Part shown: positions 46,667-56,002 of the stretch, in pieces
How positions within the stretch are numbered: the stretch's first letter is position 1
Layout of the letters: each line of letters opens with the position of its first letter
Source: an uncultured Bacteroidales bacterium
Lineage (GTDB): Bacteria > Bacteroidota > Bacteroidia > Bacteroidales > P3
NCBI GenBank assembly: GCA_900315935.1
Contig: ONBB01000004.1
Span: forward strand, 1 to 64,000
DNA length: 64,000 bases
Reading direction: 5' to 3'
The notes under the pieces: generated by a model
The model's input: only the letters and a program-made list of their open reading frames with translations
What the model was told of the DNA's origin: nothing
The model's database searches: none
Translations under genes and position numbers: made by a program

Positions 46667-47425
46667 TCAATTCAGGAGGTTTCCCAGTTGGTAGCTCAAC
46701 GAGAGCATGTAGGCTATGTTGTGTCCGTTGGGTATTTTGACGTCGACGTTGGTGCCTTGCGATTGCATGCTTTGGATGATGCGGAGGATGTCGTCGCCGT
46801 CGGAGGTGGCAAGGAAGCCACGGTCGATGAAGAACGAGAGGGTGAATTTCTGCCGTTCGTAGGTGAGGCCGAAGGTGAGGCCGACATCCAGGCGGTTGAT
46901 GTGGTTGAATAGCTGGCGGTCAGCATTGGAGCCGTTGAAGTTGATGTCGTAGTTGGCCGATGGAGAGGCCACGCCCGGGGTGATTTTGCGGTCGCCATAG
47001 CCGCCGAAGAGGCCAAAGCTGACGGTGGGGCCGAGGTATAGGCCGACGATGTGTCCCGACTGGCGGATGGGCAGTTCATAGTGGAGGCCGGCGAGGATGG
47101 GTAGCTGGATGTAGTAGGAGTGGTAGTAGCCGGTGCGGATGCTGATATTGGTCCCGCGGTCGAAGATTTCCTCGAAGTTGCCGCCGCGGCGCACCAGGTT
47201 GAGGCCGGTCTGCAGGTAGAGTACTTCGGCGAACAGGCTTTCGCTGTTTTGGAAGGTGTAGTTGATATAGCCGCCGAGGTTGGCAGCCAGGATGGGCGAT
47301 TTGCTTGCCAGGTCGTCGCTGATGGTGGCGGCGCCGAGGCCCGCCTTTACGCCGTATTCGCTGAACTGGCCGTGGGCCATGCTGCCCATCAGGCCGATCA
47401 ATCCCAATAAAAGTATCTTCTTCAT
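46667..47425 (-). CDS. Outer-membrane beta-barrel protein (PorT-like)
   Basis: A 252-residue protein with signal peptide MKKILLLGLIGLMGSMAHG and an 8-strand-type barrel: 'EYGVKAGLGAATISDDLASK', 'LGGYINYTFQNSESLFAEVL', 'LPILAGLHYELP', 'GLTYERQKFTLSFFIDRGF', 'AYMLSLSYQLGNLL' alternate polar and hydrophobic residues and end in an aromatic strand. Resembles the OMP_b-brl_2 (PorT) group; exact function is unknown. Followed by DPP4 on the same strand with a 6-bp gap. Confidence 0.82.
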   Translation of the reverse strand: MKKILLLGLIGLMGSMAHGQFSEYGVKAGLGAATISDDLASKSPILAANLGGYINYTFQNSESLFAEVLYLQTGLNLVRRGGNFEEIFDRGTNISIRTGYYHSYYIQLPILAGLHYELPIRQSGHIVGLYLGPTVSFGLFGGYGDRKITPGVASPSANYDINFNGSNADRQLFNHINRLDVGLTFGLTYERQKFTLSFFIDRGFLATSDGDDILRIIQSMQSQGTNVDVKIPNGHNIAYMLSLSYQLGNLLN

Positions 47426-47431
47426 AATCTA

Positions 47432-49684
47432 TTATAATTTTCTGAGGATAAAGTCGGTCATCAATTGGTAGAGGTTGAGGCGGGTCTGACCCGTGTAGTC
47501 ATAGATGGAGTGGTTTTTGTTGGGGTAGATTTGGAACTCGAAGTGCTTGCCGGCCTGCTGCAGTTTGTCGACCATCTCGGCGCTGTTCTGGAAGTGGACG
47601 TTGTCGTCGCCGGTGCCGTGGATGAGGAGGTAGTTGCCCTGCAGGCGGTCGGCGAAGTTCAGTGGCGAGTTGTCGTCGTAGCCCTTGGCGTTGTCTTTGG
47701 GCAGGGCGAGGAAGCGCTCGGTGTATATGTTGTCGTAGTAGCGCCAGTTCATGACGGGAGCCACAGCGATGGCGCTCTTGAAGACGTCGTTGCCCTTGAG
47801 GATGCTGAGTGTTGAGAGGTAGCCGCCGAAGCTCCAGCCCCAGATGCCGATGCGATCTTTGTCGGCCCATTCCTGGCTACCCAGCCAGCGGGCGGCCTCG
47901 ATGGCGTCCTCGCATTCCATGCGGCCCAAGTCGCGGTAGGTCTGCTTTTTGAAGTCTGATCCACGTCCACCGGTGCCGCGGCCGTCGAAACAGAAGACCA
48001 CGTATCCCTGCTCGGCCAGCATGTGGTACCAGTAGTAGTCGCTGTAGCCGTAGCTGTTGGTCACCTGCTGGTTGCCGGGGCCGCCGTATACGTAGATGAG
48101 CACGGGGTGTTTTTTAGTGTTGAGTTCTTTCGGTGCGATCATGTAGTAGTTGAGTTCGGTGCCGGTGGAGGTTTTGAAGGTGCCGAATCTTTTCTGCTGG
48201 GTGCCGTAGTCCGCCATCTTCTGTTGCAGCTCGGCGTTGTTCTGCAGCACTTTGAGCAACTTGCCTTGGGCGTTGTGCAGCGTGTAGGCCGGAGGCATAT
48301 TGGCGTTGCTAAAGGTGCAGATGTAGTATTTGCAGCCGTTGCTGAAGGTGGCGTTGTAGGTGCCTGTAAAGTAGGGGGCGTAGGTGGTGTAGAAGGATCC
48401 TATGATGTTGTATATGCTGTTTATTTCGGAAATCTGGTGGTTCAGACACTGCTTCTTGCTGCCATCGAAACCGATGACGAAGAGGCTCTTGTCGATAGCG
48501 CCATGCTCGCGGCTGGTGTAGTAAAGTTTCTGGTTCTTGAGGTCAATGCCGGGCACGTCGCAGACCTCCCAGTCGCCGCTGGTCACCTGCTTGACGAGGG
48601 TGCCCTGCATGTCGTAGAGGTAGATGTGGCGGTAGCCGTCGCGCTCGCTGGTAATCAGCATCTGCTCCTTGGCCTTCTTCCCTTTTCCCACGGTGATGAA
48701 CTGCCAGGTGTCGGGCACGTCGACGTAGGTGCCGCACTGCTCCTCGTAGAGCATCTTGCCGTCGCCGGTCAGTATCTGCATGTGGTTCTGAAGGCGGTTC
48801 ATGCGCATGAAGGCCAGTGTGCCGCCGGGTGTCCACTGGAAGCGGGGGATGTATTCCCATGTCTGCTTGTCGGTGGCGGCGCAGCGTTCTTTCTTGCCGC
48901 CCTCAAGGGCGTAGATCCATAGCTCGACCGTGCTGTTGTCCTCGCCGGCCTTGGGGTACTTGAAGCGGTAGTCCTGCGGGTAGAGGCCGCCCCACATCTG
49001 CATATTGTATTCCTTCACCTGGCTCTCGTCAAAGCGCATGTAGGCAATCCGCTTCGAGTCAGGGCTCCACTGGAAGCCATGCGTGATGGAAAACTCCTCC
49101 TCGTACACCCAGTCGGTGGTGCCGTTGATTACCTCGTTCAGCTTGCCGTCGGTGGTGATGGCGTGCTCCTCGAGGCTCTCGAGGTCCATCCAGTAGAGGT
49201 TGTTGTCGCGCACAAAGGCCACCTTGGTGCCGTCTGGCGAGAGGGTGGTGAGGCGCTGCTTGCCGTTGTTGCTTATCTTGGTGAATGTCTTCTCTTTGAC
49301 ATCATAGATGTAGTAGTCGCTCACGCCGCTGTGGCGGTACAAGGGTTCGAAGCCGCTGCTGAGCAGTATCTTCTGCTCGTCCTGGCTGAACTCGTAGCCC
49401 TCCATCGGGGGCAGCGGCTTGGCCTTTTTTTGCATGGCAGGGCCGCCGAAGAGGCACACGTCCGCCACCTTCTCGCCCGTGGCATAGCTGTATTTGGCGA
49501 TGCCCGTGCGGCTCATCGTGCAGTAGTGCTCGCCGTCCTGCATCGAGCGTAGGGCGCCGATGCCTCGCGGACTGAATGTGCGCTTGGTCCAGATGTCCTC
49601 CAGCGTGATATTCTGCTTTTGTGCACTGGCTCCACCTATGCCCATCATCACTGCAACTGTCATAAATACAAGTAGTTTCTTCAT
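47432..49684 (-). CDS. Dipeptidyl peptidase IV (S9B family)
   Basis: A 750-residue exported peptidase. Signal MKKLLVFMTVAVMMGIGGASA; an N-terminal eight-bladed propeller including 'DWVYEEEFSITHGFQWSPD' with the Glu pair that binds the substrate N-terminus; C-terminal alpha/beta hydrolase with Ser618 ('GWSFGGY'), Asp693/694 ('GTGDDNVHF') and His725 ('NKNHSI'). It removes X-Pro dipeptides from peptides, typical of protein-fermenting Bacteroidales. The promoter box TATATTTG is at 49727-49720 (minus). Confidence 0.95.
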   Translation of the reverse strand: MKKLLVFMTVAVMMGIGGASAQKQNITLEDIWTKRTFSPRGIGALRSMQDGEHYCTMSRTGIAKYSYATGEKVADVCLFGGPAMQKKAKPLPPMEGYEFSQDEQKILLSSGFEPLYRHSGVSDYYIYDVKEKTFTKISNNGKQRLTTLSPDGTKVAFVRDNNLYWMDLESLEEHAITTDGKLNEVINGTTDWVYEEEFSITHGFQWSPDSKRIAYMRFDESQVKEYNMQMWGGLYPQDYRFKYPKAGEDNSTVELWIYALEGGKKERCAATDKQTWEYIPRFQWTPGGTLAFMRMNRLQNHMQILTGDGKMLYEEQCGTYVDVPDTWQFITVGKGKKAKEQMLITSERDGYRHIYLYDMQGTLVKQVTSGDWEVCDVPGIDLKNQKLYYTSREHGAIDKSLFVIGFDGSKKQCLNHQISEINSIYNIIGSFYTTYAPYFTGTYNATFSNGCKYYICTFSNANMPPAYTLHNAQGKLLKVLQNNAELQQKMADYGTQQKRFGTFKTSTGTELNYYMIAPKELNTKKHPVLIYVYGGPGNQQVTNSYGYSDYYWYHMLAEQGYVVFCFDGRGTGGRGSDFKKQTYRDLGRMECEDAIEAARWLGSQEWADKDRIGIWGWSFGGYLSTLSILKGNDVFKSAIAVAPVMNWRYYDNIYTERFLALPKDNAKGYDDNSPLNFADRLQGNYLLIHGTGDDNVHFQNSAEMVDKLQQAGKHFEFQIYPNKNHSIYDYTGQTRLNLYQLMTDFILRKL

Positions 49685-49719
49685 GCTCGGTAGTTCGTTT
49701 TTATATTAATATAGAAATG

Positions 49720-49727
49720 CAAATATA
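49720..49727 (-). promoter_or_regulatory. -7 box of the DPP4 promoter
   Basis: On the minus strand TATATTTG fits TAnnTTTG; no good -33 box is seen. Confidence 0.5.
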
Positions 49728-49778
49728 CGAAAAATATATATTTGCGGGAATAAAAATGAACGCAATGGTGCAAAAAAA

Positions 49779-52244
49779 TCAATAGGGGTCCACGTCATAG
49801 TGGATGGAGACGCCAGACCAGCCTTCCTGTTTCACCATATCGTCGCCCACCTGCAGCAGCACGCGTTTGGCGTCGGCGATGGGTTCGGTTCGCTCGAAAC
49901 GGAGGGTCAACACCTTGAGGTACAGGGCGCGGACACGGCTCACCAGGGGATATTCCGGCCCCATGACGCGGCCGGCGAAGGTGGCGCGCAGCTGGGCGGC
50001 CATCCAGTCGGCGGCTCCGTCCAGCACATCGGCGTCGCGATGCTTGAGGGTAATCTCTATAAAGCGGTGGTACGGCGGGTAGCGGAAGACGCGGCGCTCC
50101 TGTATCTGCTCCCGGTAGAGGGCTTCATAGTCGCCATCCACCACGTTCCCAATCACCTGATGGTGAGGGTTGAAGGTCTGTATTATCACCCGTCCGTCGT
50201 TGCCGTGGCGACCGGCGCGCCCACTGACCTGGGTCATCTGCTGGAAAGCGCGTTCGTAGCTGCGGAAACTGGGATAGTTGATGATATTGTCGGCATTGAC
50301 GATGCCCACCACGCTCACATGCTCGAAGTCGAGACCCTTGGTAACCATCTGGGTGCCAACGAGTATGTCGATGCGGCGATGCTCGAAGTCGGAGAGCAGC
50401 TCCAGGTATTGGTTCTTCTGCAGGGTGCTGTCCAAATCCATGCGGGCCACACGGGCATCGGGGAACATTATTTGAAGGTCTTCCTCGATGCGCTCAGTAC
50501 CTATACCGGTCATTTTCAGGTGGGTGGAGTGGCACGCCGGGCATTTGGCAGGCACGGGGATGGAGTAGCCGCAGTAGTGGCAGCGGAGCGAGGCGGTGGC
50601 CTTGTGGTAGACCAGCGACACATCGCAGTGGATGCATTGGGGTATGTGGTGGCAGTCGTCGCACTCCAGCCGCAGGGAGAAGCCGCGGCGGTTCTGGAAC
50701 AGAATGGCCTGTTTGCCAGCCTTCAAGGCGCTGCCGATGGCATCGAGCAGGGCGGGGGAGAAGTGCCCCTTCATGCGGCCGGCGCGGTACTCCTCCTTCA
50801 TATTGACTACCTCGACCCGCGGCAGGCTGAATCCGCCGTAGCGCTGGCGCATGGTGGCGAGGGCATACTTGCCCGTCTGGGCGTTGTAATAGCTTTCCAC
50901 CGAGGGAGTTGCGCTGCCGAGCACCACCTTGGCATCCCACATCTGCGCCAGCACGATGGCCGAGTCGCGGGCATGGTAGCGCGGCGCAGGGTCGTACTGC
51001 TTATAGGAGGGGTCGTGTTCCTCGTCCACAATGACCAGGCCGAGGTCGGAAAAAGGGAGGAATGAGGCGCTGCGGGCGCCGAGGAGCACTTGGTAGCGCC
51101 CCTCGCCGGTGGCCATGGTGCGCTGCCACACCTCGATGCGTTGGCTGGTGCTGAAGCGCGAGTGGTAGACACCGACCCGCTCGCCGAAGTAGCGCCGCAG
51201 GCGGTTGATGAGCTGCGCCGTGAGGGCTATCTCGGGCAGCAGGAAGAGTGCCTGTTGACCATCTTGTATAACTTTGTGTATCAGTTTGATATATACCTCT
51301 GTTTTACCTGATGATGTAACACCATGCAGGAGCGAGACAGGGCGGTCGGTAGTGGCGAGGATGTCGTAGGCGGCCTGCTGTTCGGGGTTGAGCTGTATGC
51401 TGTCGGGCGACTGCAACTGGCTGGCGTCAAAGGTCTCCAGCCTGCTTTCGAGGCGTTCCTCCACCACAAGGATGCCGTTTTTGATTAAGGATTGCAGGGG
51501 GGAGCCCTGCGGGAGGTCGCGTTTGGGGAGCAATTCGTGGCCGAAATGCGACCGCTGGAGGTACTGCATCAGCAACTCCACCTGCTTAAAGCGACGCTTT
51601 TGCTCAAGTGTTTCAAATAGCTCTTTTTGAGCATTTTCATTCAGATATTCATCGGCCAGGCGCAGGTAGGCAGTCTTGCGGGGGGTGAAGCGCTCGCGCA
51701 GCTCTTCGTCCATCATCACCACCTGACGCTCAATCATGCCGCGGATGATGGGCATAATCTTCTGGACGCCGATGGCACGGCTGATGTCGACGACACGCAT
51801 CACGGGGTGGTCGGACAGGAGCTGGACGATTTGCAGTTCGTGTTTGGAGAGTTCGGAGAGCTCGCCGCTGAAGTCGGGATGGATGGTGAGGGCCGACTCG
51901 CTGGCCAGCTTGAGGCCGGAGGGCAGCGCCACGGCCATCACATCGCCCGGGGTGCACATATAGTAGCGTGCCAGCCACTCCCAGTGCTCCAGCTGGCGCG
52001 GGGTTACGATGGGGGCGACATCGAGAAGGGCGAGGATGTATTTGCACTTGTATGGAGGCTGCACCTGGTGGATGCGGCGCACGATGGCGGAGTACATCTT
52101 GGCGCTTTTCTGCCCGAATTGCACCACCACACGCATGCCCACGGCGACCGTCCCGTTGTACTCCTGCGGCACCCTATAGGTGTAAGTGCCAGGGAGATGC
52201 AGCGGCAGCAGCACGTCGACATAGTATACCTCGGTCTCCTTCAT
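49779..52244 (-). CDS. priA: PriA, primosomal replication restart helicase
   Basis: An 821-residue helicase. N-terminal DNA-binding domain ('YVDVLLPLHLPGTYTYRVP'), Walker A 'GVTSSGKTEVYIKL', Walker B 'VIVDEEHDPSYKQYD', paired zinc-binding Cys clusters ('CDDCHHIPQCIHC', 'CHYCGYSIPVPAKCPAC'), and helicase motifs 'GTQMVTKGLDFEHV', 'QVSGRAGRH'. It reloads the replisome at stalled forks. The ATG at 52244 follows closely a TATCTTTG box (52261-52254), so the mRNA has a very short leader; the TTG four codons upstream would overlap the promoter. Confidence 0.95.
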   Translation of the reverse strand: MKETEVYYVDVLLPLHLPGTYTYRVPQEYNGTVAVGMRVVVQFGQKSAKMYSAIVRRIHQVQPPYKCKYILALLDVAPIVTPRQLEHWEWLARYYMCTPGDVMAVALPSGLKLASESALTIHPDFSGELSELSKHELQIVQLLSDHPVMRVVDISRAIGVQKIMPIIRGMIERQVVMMDEELRERFTPRKTAYLRLADEYLNENAQKELFETLEQKRRFKQVELLMQYLQRSHFGHELLPKRDLPQGSPLQSLIKNGILVVEERLESRLETFDASQLQSPDSIQLNPEQQAAYDILATTDRPVSLLHGVTSSGKTEVYIKLIHKVIQDGQQALFLLPEIALTAQLINRLRRYFGERVGVYHSRFSTSQRIEVWQRTMATGEGRYQVLLGARSASFLPFSDLGLVIVDEEHDPSYKQYDPAPRYHARDSAIVLAQMWDAKVVLGSATPSVESYYNAQTGKYALATMRQRYGGFSLPRVEVVNMKEEYRAGRMKGHFSPALLDAIGSALKAGKQAILFQNRRGFSLRLECDDCHHIPQCIHCDVSLVYHKATASLRCHYCGYSIPVPAKCPACHSTHLKMTGIGTERIEEDLQIMFPDARVARMDLDSTLQKNQYLELLSDFEHRRIDILVGTQMVTKGLDFEHVSVVGIVNADNIINYPSFRSYERAFQQMTQVSGRAGRHGNDGRVIIQTFNPHHQVIGNVVDGDYEALYREQIQERRVFRYPPYHRFIEITLKHRDADVLDGAADWMAAQLRATFAGRVMGPEYPLVSRVRALYLKVLTLRFERTEPIADAKRVLLQVGDDMVKQEGWSGVSIHYDVDPY

Positions 52245-52253
52245 TTCGGACTG

Positions 52254-52261
52254 CAAAGATA
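52254..52261 (-). promoter_or_regulatory. -7 box of the priA promoter
   Basis: TATCTTTG on the minus strand, 9 nt before the start codon; the predicted transcript start is almost at the ATG, i.e. near-leaderless. Confidence 0.65.
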
Positions 52262-52321
52262 CGAAATATTTTCGACACGCCGACGGTCGAAATTCCCCCT
52301 GGCAACGAGGCTGAAATTTTT

Positions 52322-52437
52322 GGAAAAAAAGTCAAAAAACGCCCCCAAAATGTCAATTTTCAATAGGCTGATTGTCAGGACTTTCTTGCGCTCCCCTTTT
52401 TCTCCCCTTTTTCTCATCTTCTTACTCTCTTCGGAGG
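52322..52437 (-). repeat. Dispersed ~120-bp leader-adjacent repeat, copy 4 (priA)
   Basis: On the minus strand GAGAGTAAGAAGATGAG, AAAAAGGGGAGCGCAAGAAA, GTCCTGACAATCAGCC, then TTTTGGGGGCGTTTTTTGAC. Closest to copy 3. It ends about 60 bp before the priA promoter box and has the same orientation as priA. Confidence 0.78.
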
Positions 52438-52449
52438 TGGTCGGGGAAT

Positions 52450-52488
52450 AAAAAAAAATCGGGGACACGAATGGTTCGTGCCCCCGAT
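52450..52488 (-). terminator. Rho-independent terminator of the 52510 gene
   Basis: On the minus strand ATCGGGGGCACGAA pairs with TTCGTGTCCCCGAT around a CCA loop, followed by a run of nine T. Confidence 0.93.
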
Positions 52489-52509
52489 GGGAGGGATGTG
52501 CGCTATGGT

Positions 52510-53340
52510 CTAGCGGACGATGATTTTGGCGGAGCCGTGGCGGCAGTCGCCGATGAAGTTGATGCCGGACTGGAGGTTGCGTGCGCTGACTTTCACCTCC
52601 TGCTGGCCTTGGGCTACCGGGATGCGCTGGAGGGTGCGCCCCTGTGCGTCCACCACCTGGAGCTCGGTGGCAGTGGCGCCCTCCTCGAACTGGACGGTGA
52701 TGTAGCTGTCGCGGTCGGCTACAGAGGGGAAGACATTGAAGGGCAGCCCCTCGACCCTATCGATGCGCTGCGTCTGGCGGTCGATGCGGTACCATTCAGT
52801 TATAGTTTCTTCTATGTCTAAAGGCATGGATGCCCGAAGATATGCATTTCCACCGATATTAACAAGTGCTATTCGCGGATATCTCCCTTGCATACCATTG
52901 TAGTTGCCAAAGGAGCCGATAACATTCCCGTTGTCGGCGATGATGTCGAAACGAACAACATAGCCGTCCCCGTCACTTACACAGGAAATATATTCAAAAC
53001 GGTTGTCGTTGTTGAACAGGGTCTGGGTGAAGGTAATCCAGCCGCCTATTTCGTACATAAAATCCTCATCAAAATTAGTTACGGACATATTTACGAGGTT
53101 GTTTGTCGAGATAGACATAACCTGTTGCAGATTGCTGTTGTATATGGTATATGATGTGGGGCCGTGATACTCATCATAGTCGCCAATTGCAGCAATATAT
53201 GGCGCATCGGCAAATGCCTTTGGAATGTAATAGCCTGCCCAGATATCCGAAACTCCTGTCTGCACAGGTACAATTGGGTTCTGCGCGTTGGCTGCGAGGG
53301 TGGCGGCCAAGGCGGTGGCAAAAAGTAGAGTTTTCTTCAT
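52510..53340 (-). CDS. Secreted protein with T9SS type A-like C-terminal domain
   Basis: A 276-residue exported protein: signal peptide MKKTLLFATALAATLAANA then Q; a beta-rich middle with 'YIAAIGDYDEYHGPTSYTIY' and 'YEIGGWITFTQTLFNNDN'; and a ~75-residue C-terminal domain 'ATELQVVDAQGRTLQRIPVA', 'EVKVSARNLQSGINFIG', 'AKIIVR', which follows the T9SS type A (Por secretion) layout. Likely secreted through the type IX system to the surface. The start follows the signal-peptide rule. AT-rich relative to neighbours; no known enzyme domain. Confidence 0.8.
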   Translation of the reverse strand: MKKTLLFATALAATLAANAQNPIVPVQTGVSDIWAGYYIPKAFADAPYIAAIGDYDEYHGPTSYTIYNSNLQQVMSISTNNLVNMSVTNFDEDFMYEIGGWITFTQTLFNNDNRFEYISCVSDGDGYVVRFDIIADNGNVIGSFGNYNGMQGRYPRIALVNIGGNAYLRASMPLDIEETITEWYRIDRQTQRIDRVEGLPFNVFPSVADRDSYITVQFEEGATATELQVVDAQGRTLQRIPVAQGQQEVKVSARNLQSGINFIGDCRHGSAKIIVR

Positions 53341-53773
53341 TTTGTTTGTGCCGGTTATAGAGCATCGGCGCATCGCTGTTAAGGTTGCCATCCCGGCACG
53401 GGGACGGAAAGTGAAAACAAACAAAGAAAGTGGAGCCATCCATTATTGACCCTATTTTCCATGTGAGGGCTTCGACTCCCTATACTACAAAATAAAGTTT
53501 TATGAGCTGCTCCACACGTGTATGCGATTTGAGGTACAAATACATACTAACAGGAGCATTCAATCCCTTTTATTCCTTGTAGTATATTGTGAAGTGTCGA
53601 AGTTTCACATGGTTGGAATAAGGCGAAAAATGCAACTTTCTCGGCAAACCAAGTCTCGGCGGTTTGCGGGTGCAAAAATACGAACTTTTTCTCAAATGGG
53701 GAAAATAAATTTCCCCGAGGGCTTTTTCCGCGCTCGGGGAATGCTGTGTTCCAGAGGATAAGGAGTAGGAATG
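53341..53773. other. Intergenic region with a promoter and a hairpin-forming leader
   Basis: No gene is supported. A TATTTTTG box on the minus strand at 53680-53673 may drive the 52510 gene with a ~330-nt leader. The leader holds inverted segments TACTACAA (near 53480) and TTGTAGTA (near 53577). A GC hairpin at 53711-53741 belongs to the DUF2442 gene. Confidence 0.5.
53711..53741 (-). terminator. Terminator-like hairpin after DUF2442
   Basis: On the minus strand TTCCCCGAG pairs with CTCGGGGAA around a 13-nt loop, followed by ATTTATTTT. Confidence 0.65.
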
Positions 53774-54091
53774 TTATGCGGGATTGCCGTATGGTGCAGG
53801 TGGCTCGGCTGCCATCGATGCAGAAAATTCCTCGCCTTGCGGATAGGGTTTCGCACCATGTTCATAGATGTATTCGGGGGCAATGTCAATGGCTCCGCCA
53901 TTCCATTCCACCGTGTCGGAAACAGAGAAGTTCTTGAACAAGTCAATGTCCTCCAAGGGGGCGAACATGGGGTAGCGGGCTATAAGCGGGGCAAAATCGA
54001 ATGTACGCCGCTCGCCATTGTTGAACGCTACCAACAGCTTGTATCCGTCAAGATGCTCGGCGACAACTACTTCTAAAAACAGGTCTTCCAT
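53774..54091 (-). CDS. DUF2442 family protein
   Basis: A 105-residue protein. 'VVAEHLDGYKLLVAFNNGERRTFDF' followed by 'LFKNFSVSDTVEWNGGAIDIAPEYIYEH' (shown in part: 'VEWNGGAIDIAPEYIY') is the DUF2442 fold pattern. This family often pairs with DUF4160 in toxin-antitoxin-like modules; no DUF4160 partner is next to it here. A short Pro/Ala tail follows the domain. Function unknown. Confidence 0.85.
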   Translation of the reverse strand: MEDLFLEVVVAEHLDGYKLLVAFNNGERRTFDFAPLIARYPMFAPLEDIDLFKNFSVSDTVEWNGGAIDIAPEYIYEHGAKPYPQGEEFSASMAAEPPAPYGNPA

Positions 54092-54181
54092 TATTTCAAG
54101 GGTTCAATAGGTTTGGCTTGCAAAATTACGCAAAAAAAACGACATGGGTGAAAAAAACTGCCGAATGAGGAAAATAAATCG

Positions 54182-54189
54182 TATCTTTG
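54182..54189 (+). promoter_or_regulatory. -7 box of the argS promoter
   Basis: TATCTTTG at 54182-54189; no clear TTTGG at -33. The start codon is 34 nt downstream. Confidence 0.6.
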
Positions 54190-54222
54190 CATTTTAATTT
54201 AGAATACAATAATATATACTAT

Positions 54223-56001
54223 ATGGTTATTACTGACGCTCTTACACAGGCTGTTGCGGCTGCGCTAAAGTCGCTCTACGGCATCGAACAGGAGGCTGGA
54301 AGCATCCAGCTGCAGGACACTCGCAAGGAATTCGCCGGCGACTACACGCTGGTGGTGTTCCCCTACGTGAAGCAGGCCCGCAAAAGCCCCGAGGCCGTGG
54401 GAAGCGAGATCGGCGAGGAGGTCAAGAAGAACCTCGCTGAGGTGAGTGGATACAATGTGGTGAAGGGGTTCCTTAACTTCGAGATAGCCGACGCCTACTG
54501 GCTGCGCTTCGTCGGCGAAAGGGCAGGGGAGAGCCGCTTCGGGCTGGTGGATGCCGGCAAGGACGACATTCCAGTGGTGGTTGAATACAGCAGCCCTAAC
54601 ACAAATAAACCCTTGCACTTGGGTCATATCCGCAACAACCTCCTCGGATGGTCGGTGAGCCGCCTGCTGGAGGCCACGGGCGCCAACGTGAAGAAGGTGA
54701 ACCTGGTGAACGACCGCGGCATCCACATCTGCAAGAGCATGCTGGCCTGGCAGCGCTACGGGGGCGGCGAGACCCCCGAAAGCAGCGGCATGAAGGGCGA
54801 CCACCTGGTGGGCAAGTACTATGTGGAATTCGACAAGCACTACAAGGAAGAGGTCAAACATCTGATGGAGAGTGGGGTAGAGGAGGAGCAGGCCAAGAAG
54901 GAGGCCCCCATCATGCAGGAGGCACAGGCCATGCTCAAGCGCTGGGAAGAGGGCGACGCCGAGGTGCGCGCGCTGTGGGAGAAGATGAACGGCTGGGTAT
55001 ACAAAGGCTTCGACGAGACCTACGCGCGTTTGGGCGTAGGCTTCGACAAGATATACTATGAATCAAACACTTACCTGCTCGGCAAGGAATTGGTGCAGAA
55101 GGGATTGGATATGGGCGTGCTGTTCCGCAAGGAGGACGGCTCGGTGTGGTGCGACCTCACGGCCGACGGCCTCGACCAGAAGCTGCTCCTGCGCCGCGAC
55201 GGCACCTCGGTCTACATGACCCAGGACCTCGGCACGGCACTGCTGCGCCACAAGGACTTCGGCGCCGAACGCCTCATTTATGTGGTTGGAAACGAGCAGG
55301 ATTACCACTTCAAGGTGCTGAAACTCATCCTCGGCAAGCTGGGCTTCGAATGGGCCGACAAGGTGTACCACTTGAGCTACGGCATGGTGGAGCTGCCCAG
55401 CGGCAAGATGAAGAGCCGCGAGGGCACTGTGGTCGATGCCGACGACCTCATCGACGAGATGGAGAAGACCGCCGAGGAGATGAGCCGCGAACGCGGAAAG
55501 AACGACGAACTGACGCCCGAGGAGCAGCAGCACCTGTACCACATCCTGGCCCTCGGCGCACTCAAATACTTCATCCTCAAGGTGGACCCCACCAAGAACA
55601 TGCTCTTCAACCCGGCCGAAAGCATCGACTTCAACGGCAACACAGGCCCCTTCATCCAGTACACCCACGCCCGCATCCGCTCCATCGTGCGCAAGGCCGG
55701 CGAGTGGAAGGTGGACAATTGGAATGTGGCGATGAACGAGAAGGAGAGGGGAGTGGTCAAAATCCTGCATGCCCTGCCGGCCACGTTGCAGCAGGCCGCC
55801 GCGGCCTACAGCCCCGCCATGGTGGCCAACTACGCCTACGACCTGGCCAAGGCATTCAACAGCTTCTACCAGGACACCCCCATCCTCAAGGAGGAGAACG
55901 CCGAGGTGAAGCAGATGCGTATCGCGCTGTGCCAGTTTGTGGCCAACGCACTGAAAAACACCATGGATATACTCGGCATCGAGGTGCCGGAGCGCATGTA
56001 A
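54223..56001 (+). CDS. argS: ArgS, arginine--tRNA ligase
   Basis: A 592-residue class I synthetase. The N-terminal domain 'LQDTRKEFAGDYTLVVFPYV', the HIGH motif 'SSPNTNKPLHLGHIRNNLLG', 'DRGIHICKSMLAWQRYG', 'MKSREGTVVDADDLIDEM' (the KMSKS counterpart) and the DALR anticodon domain ('YAYDLAKAFNSFYQDTPIL') are present. The ATG 54223 gives the usual length; the frame is open 36 nt upstream but has no support. The thioesterase starts 1 bp after its stop. Confidence 0.95.
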   Translation: MVITDALTQAVAAALKSLYGIEQEAGSIQLQDTRKEFAGDYTLVVFPYVKQARKSPEAVGSEIGEEVKKNLAEVSGYNVVKGFLNFEIADAYWLRFVGERAGESRFGLVDAGKDDIPVVVEYSSPNTNKPLHLGHIRNNLLGWSVSRLLEATGANVKKVNLVNDRGIHICKSMLAWQRYGGGETPESSGMKGDHLVGKYYVEFDKHYKEEVKHLMESGVEEEQAKKEAPIMQEAQAMLKRWEEGDAEVRALWEKMNGWVYKGFDETYARLGVGFDKIYYESNTYLLGKELVQKGLDMGVLFRKEDGSVWCDLTADGLDQKLLLRRDGTSVYMTQDLGTALLRHKDFGAERLIYVVGNEQDYHFKVLKLILGKLGFEWADKVYHLSYGMVELPSGKMKSREGTVVDADDLIDEMEKTAEEMSRERGKNDELTPEEQQHLYHILALGALKYFILKVDPTKNMLFNPAESIDFNGNTGPFIQYTHARIRSIVRKAGEWKVDNWNVAMNEKERGVVKILHALPATLQQAAAAYSPAMVANYAYDLAKAFNSFYQDTPILKEENAEVKQMRIALCQFVANALKNTMDILGIEVPERM

Positions 56002-56002
56002 G

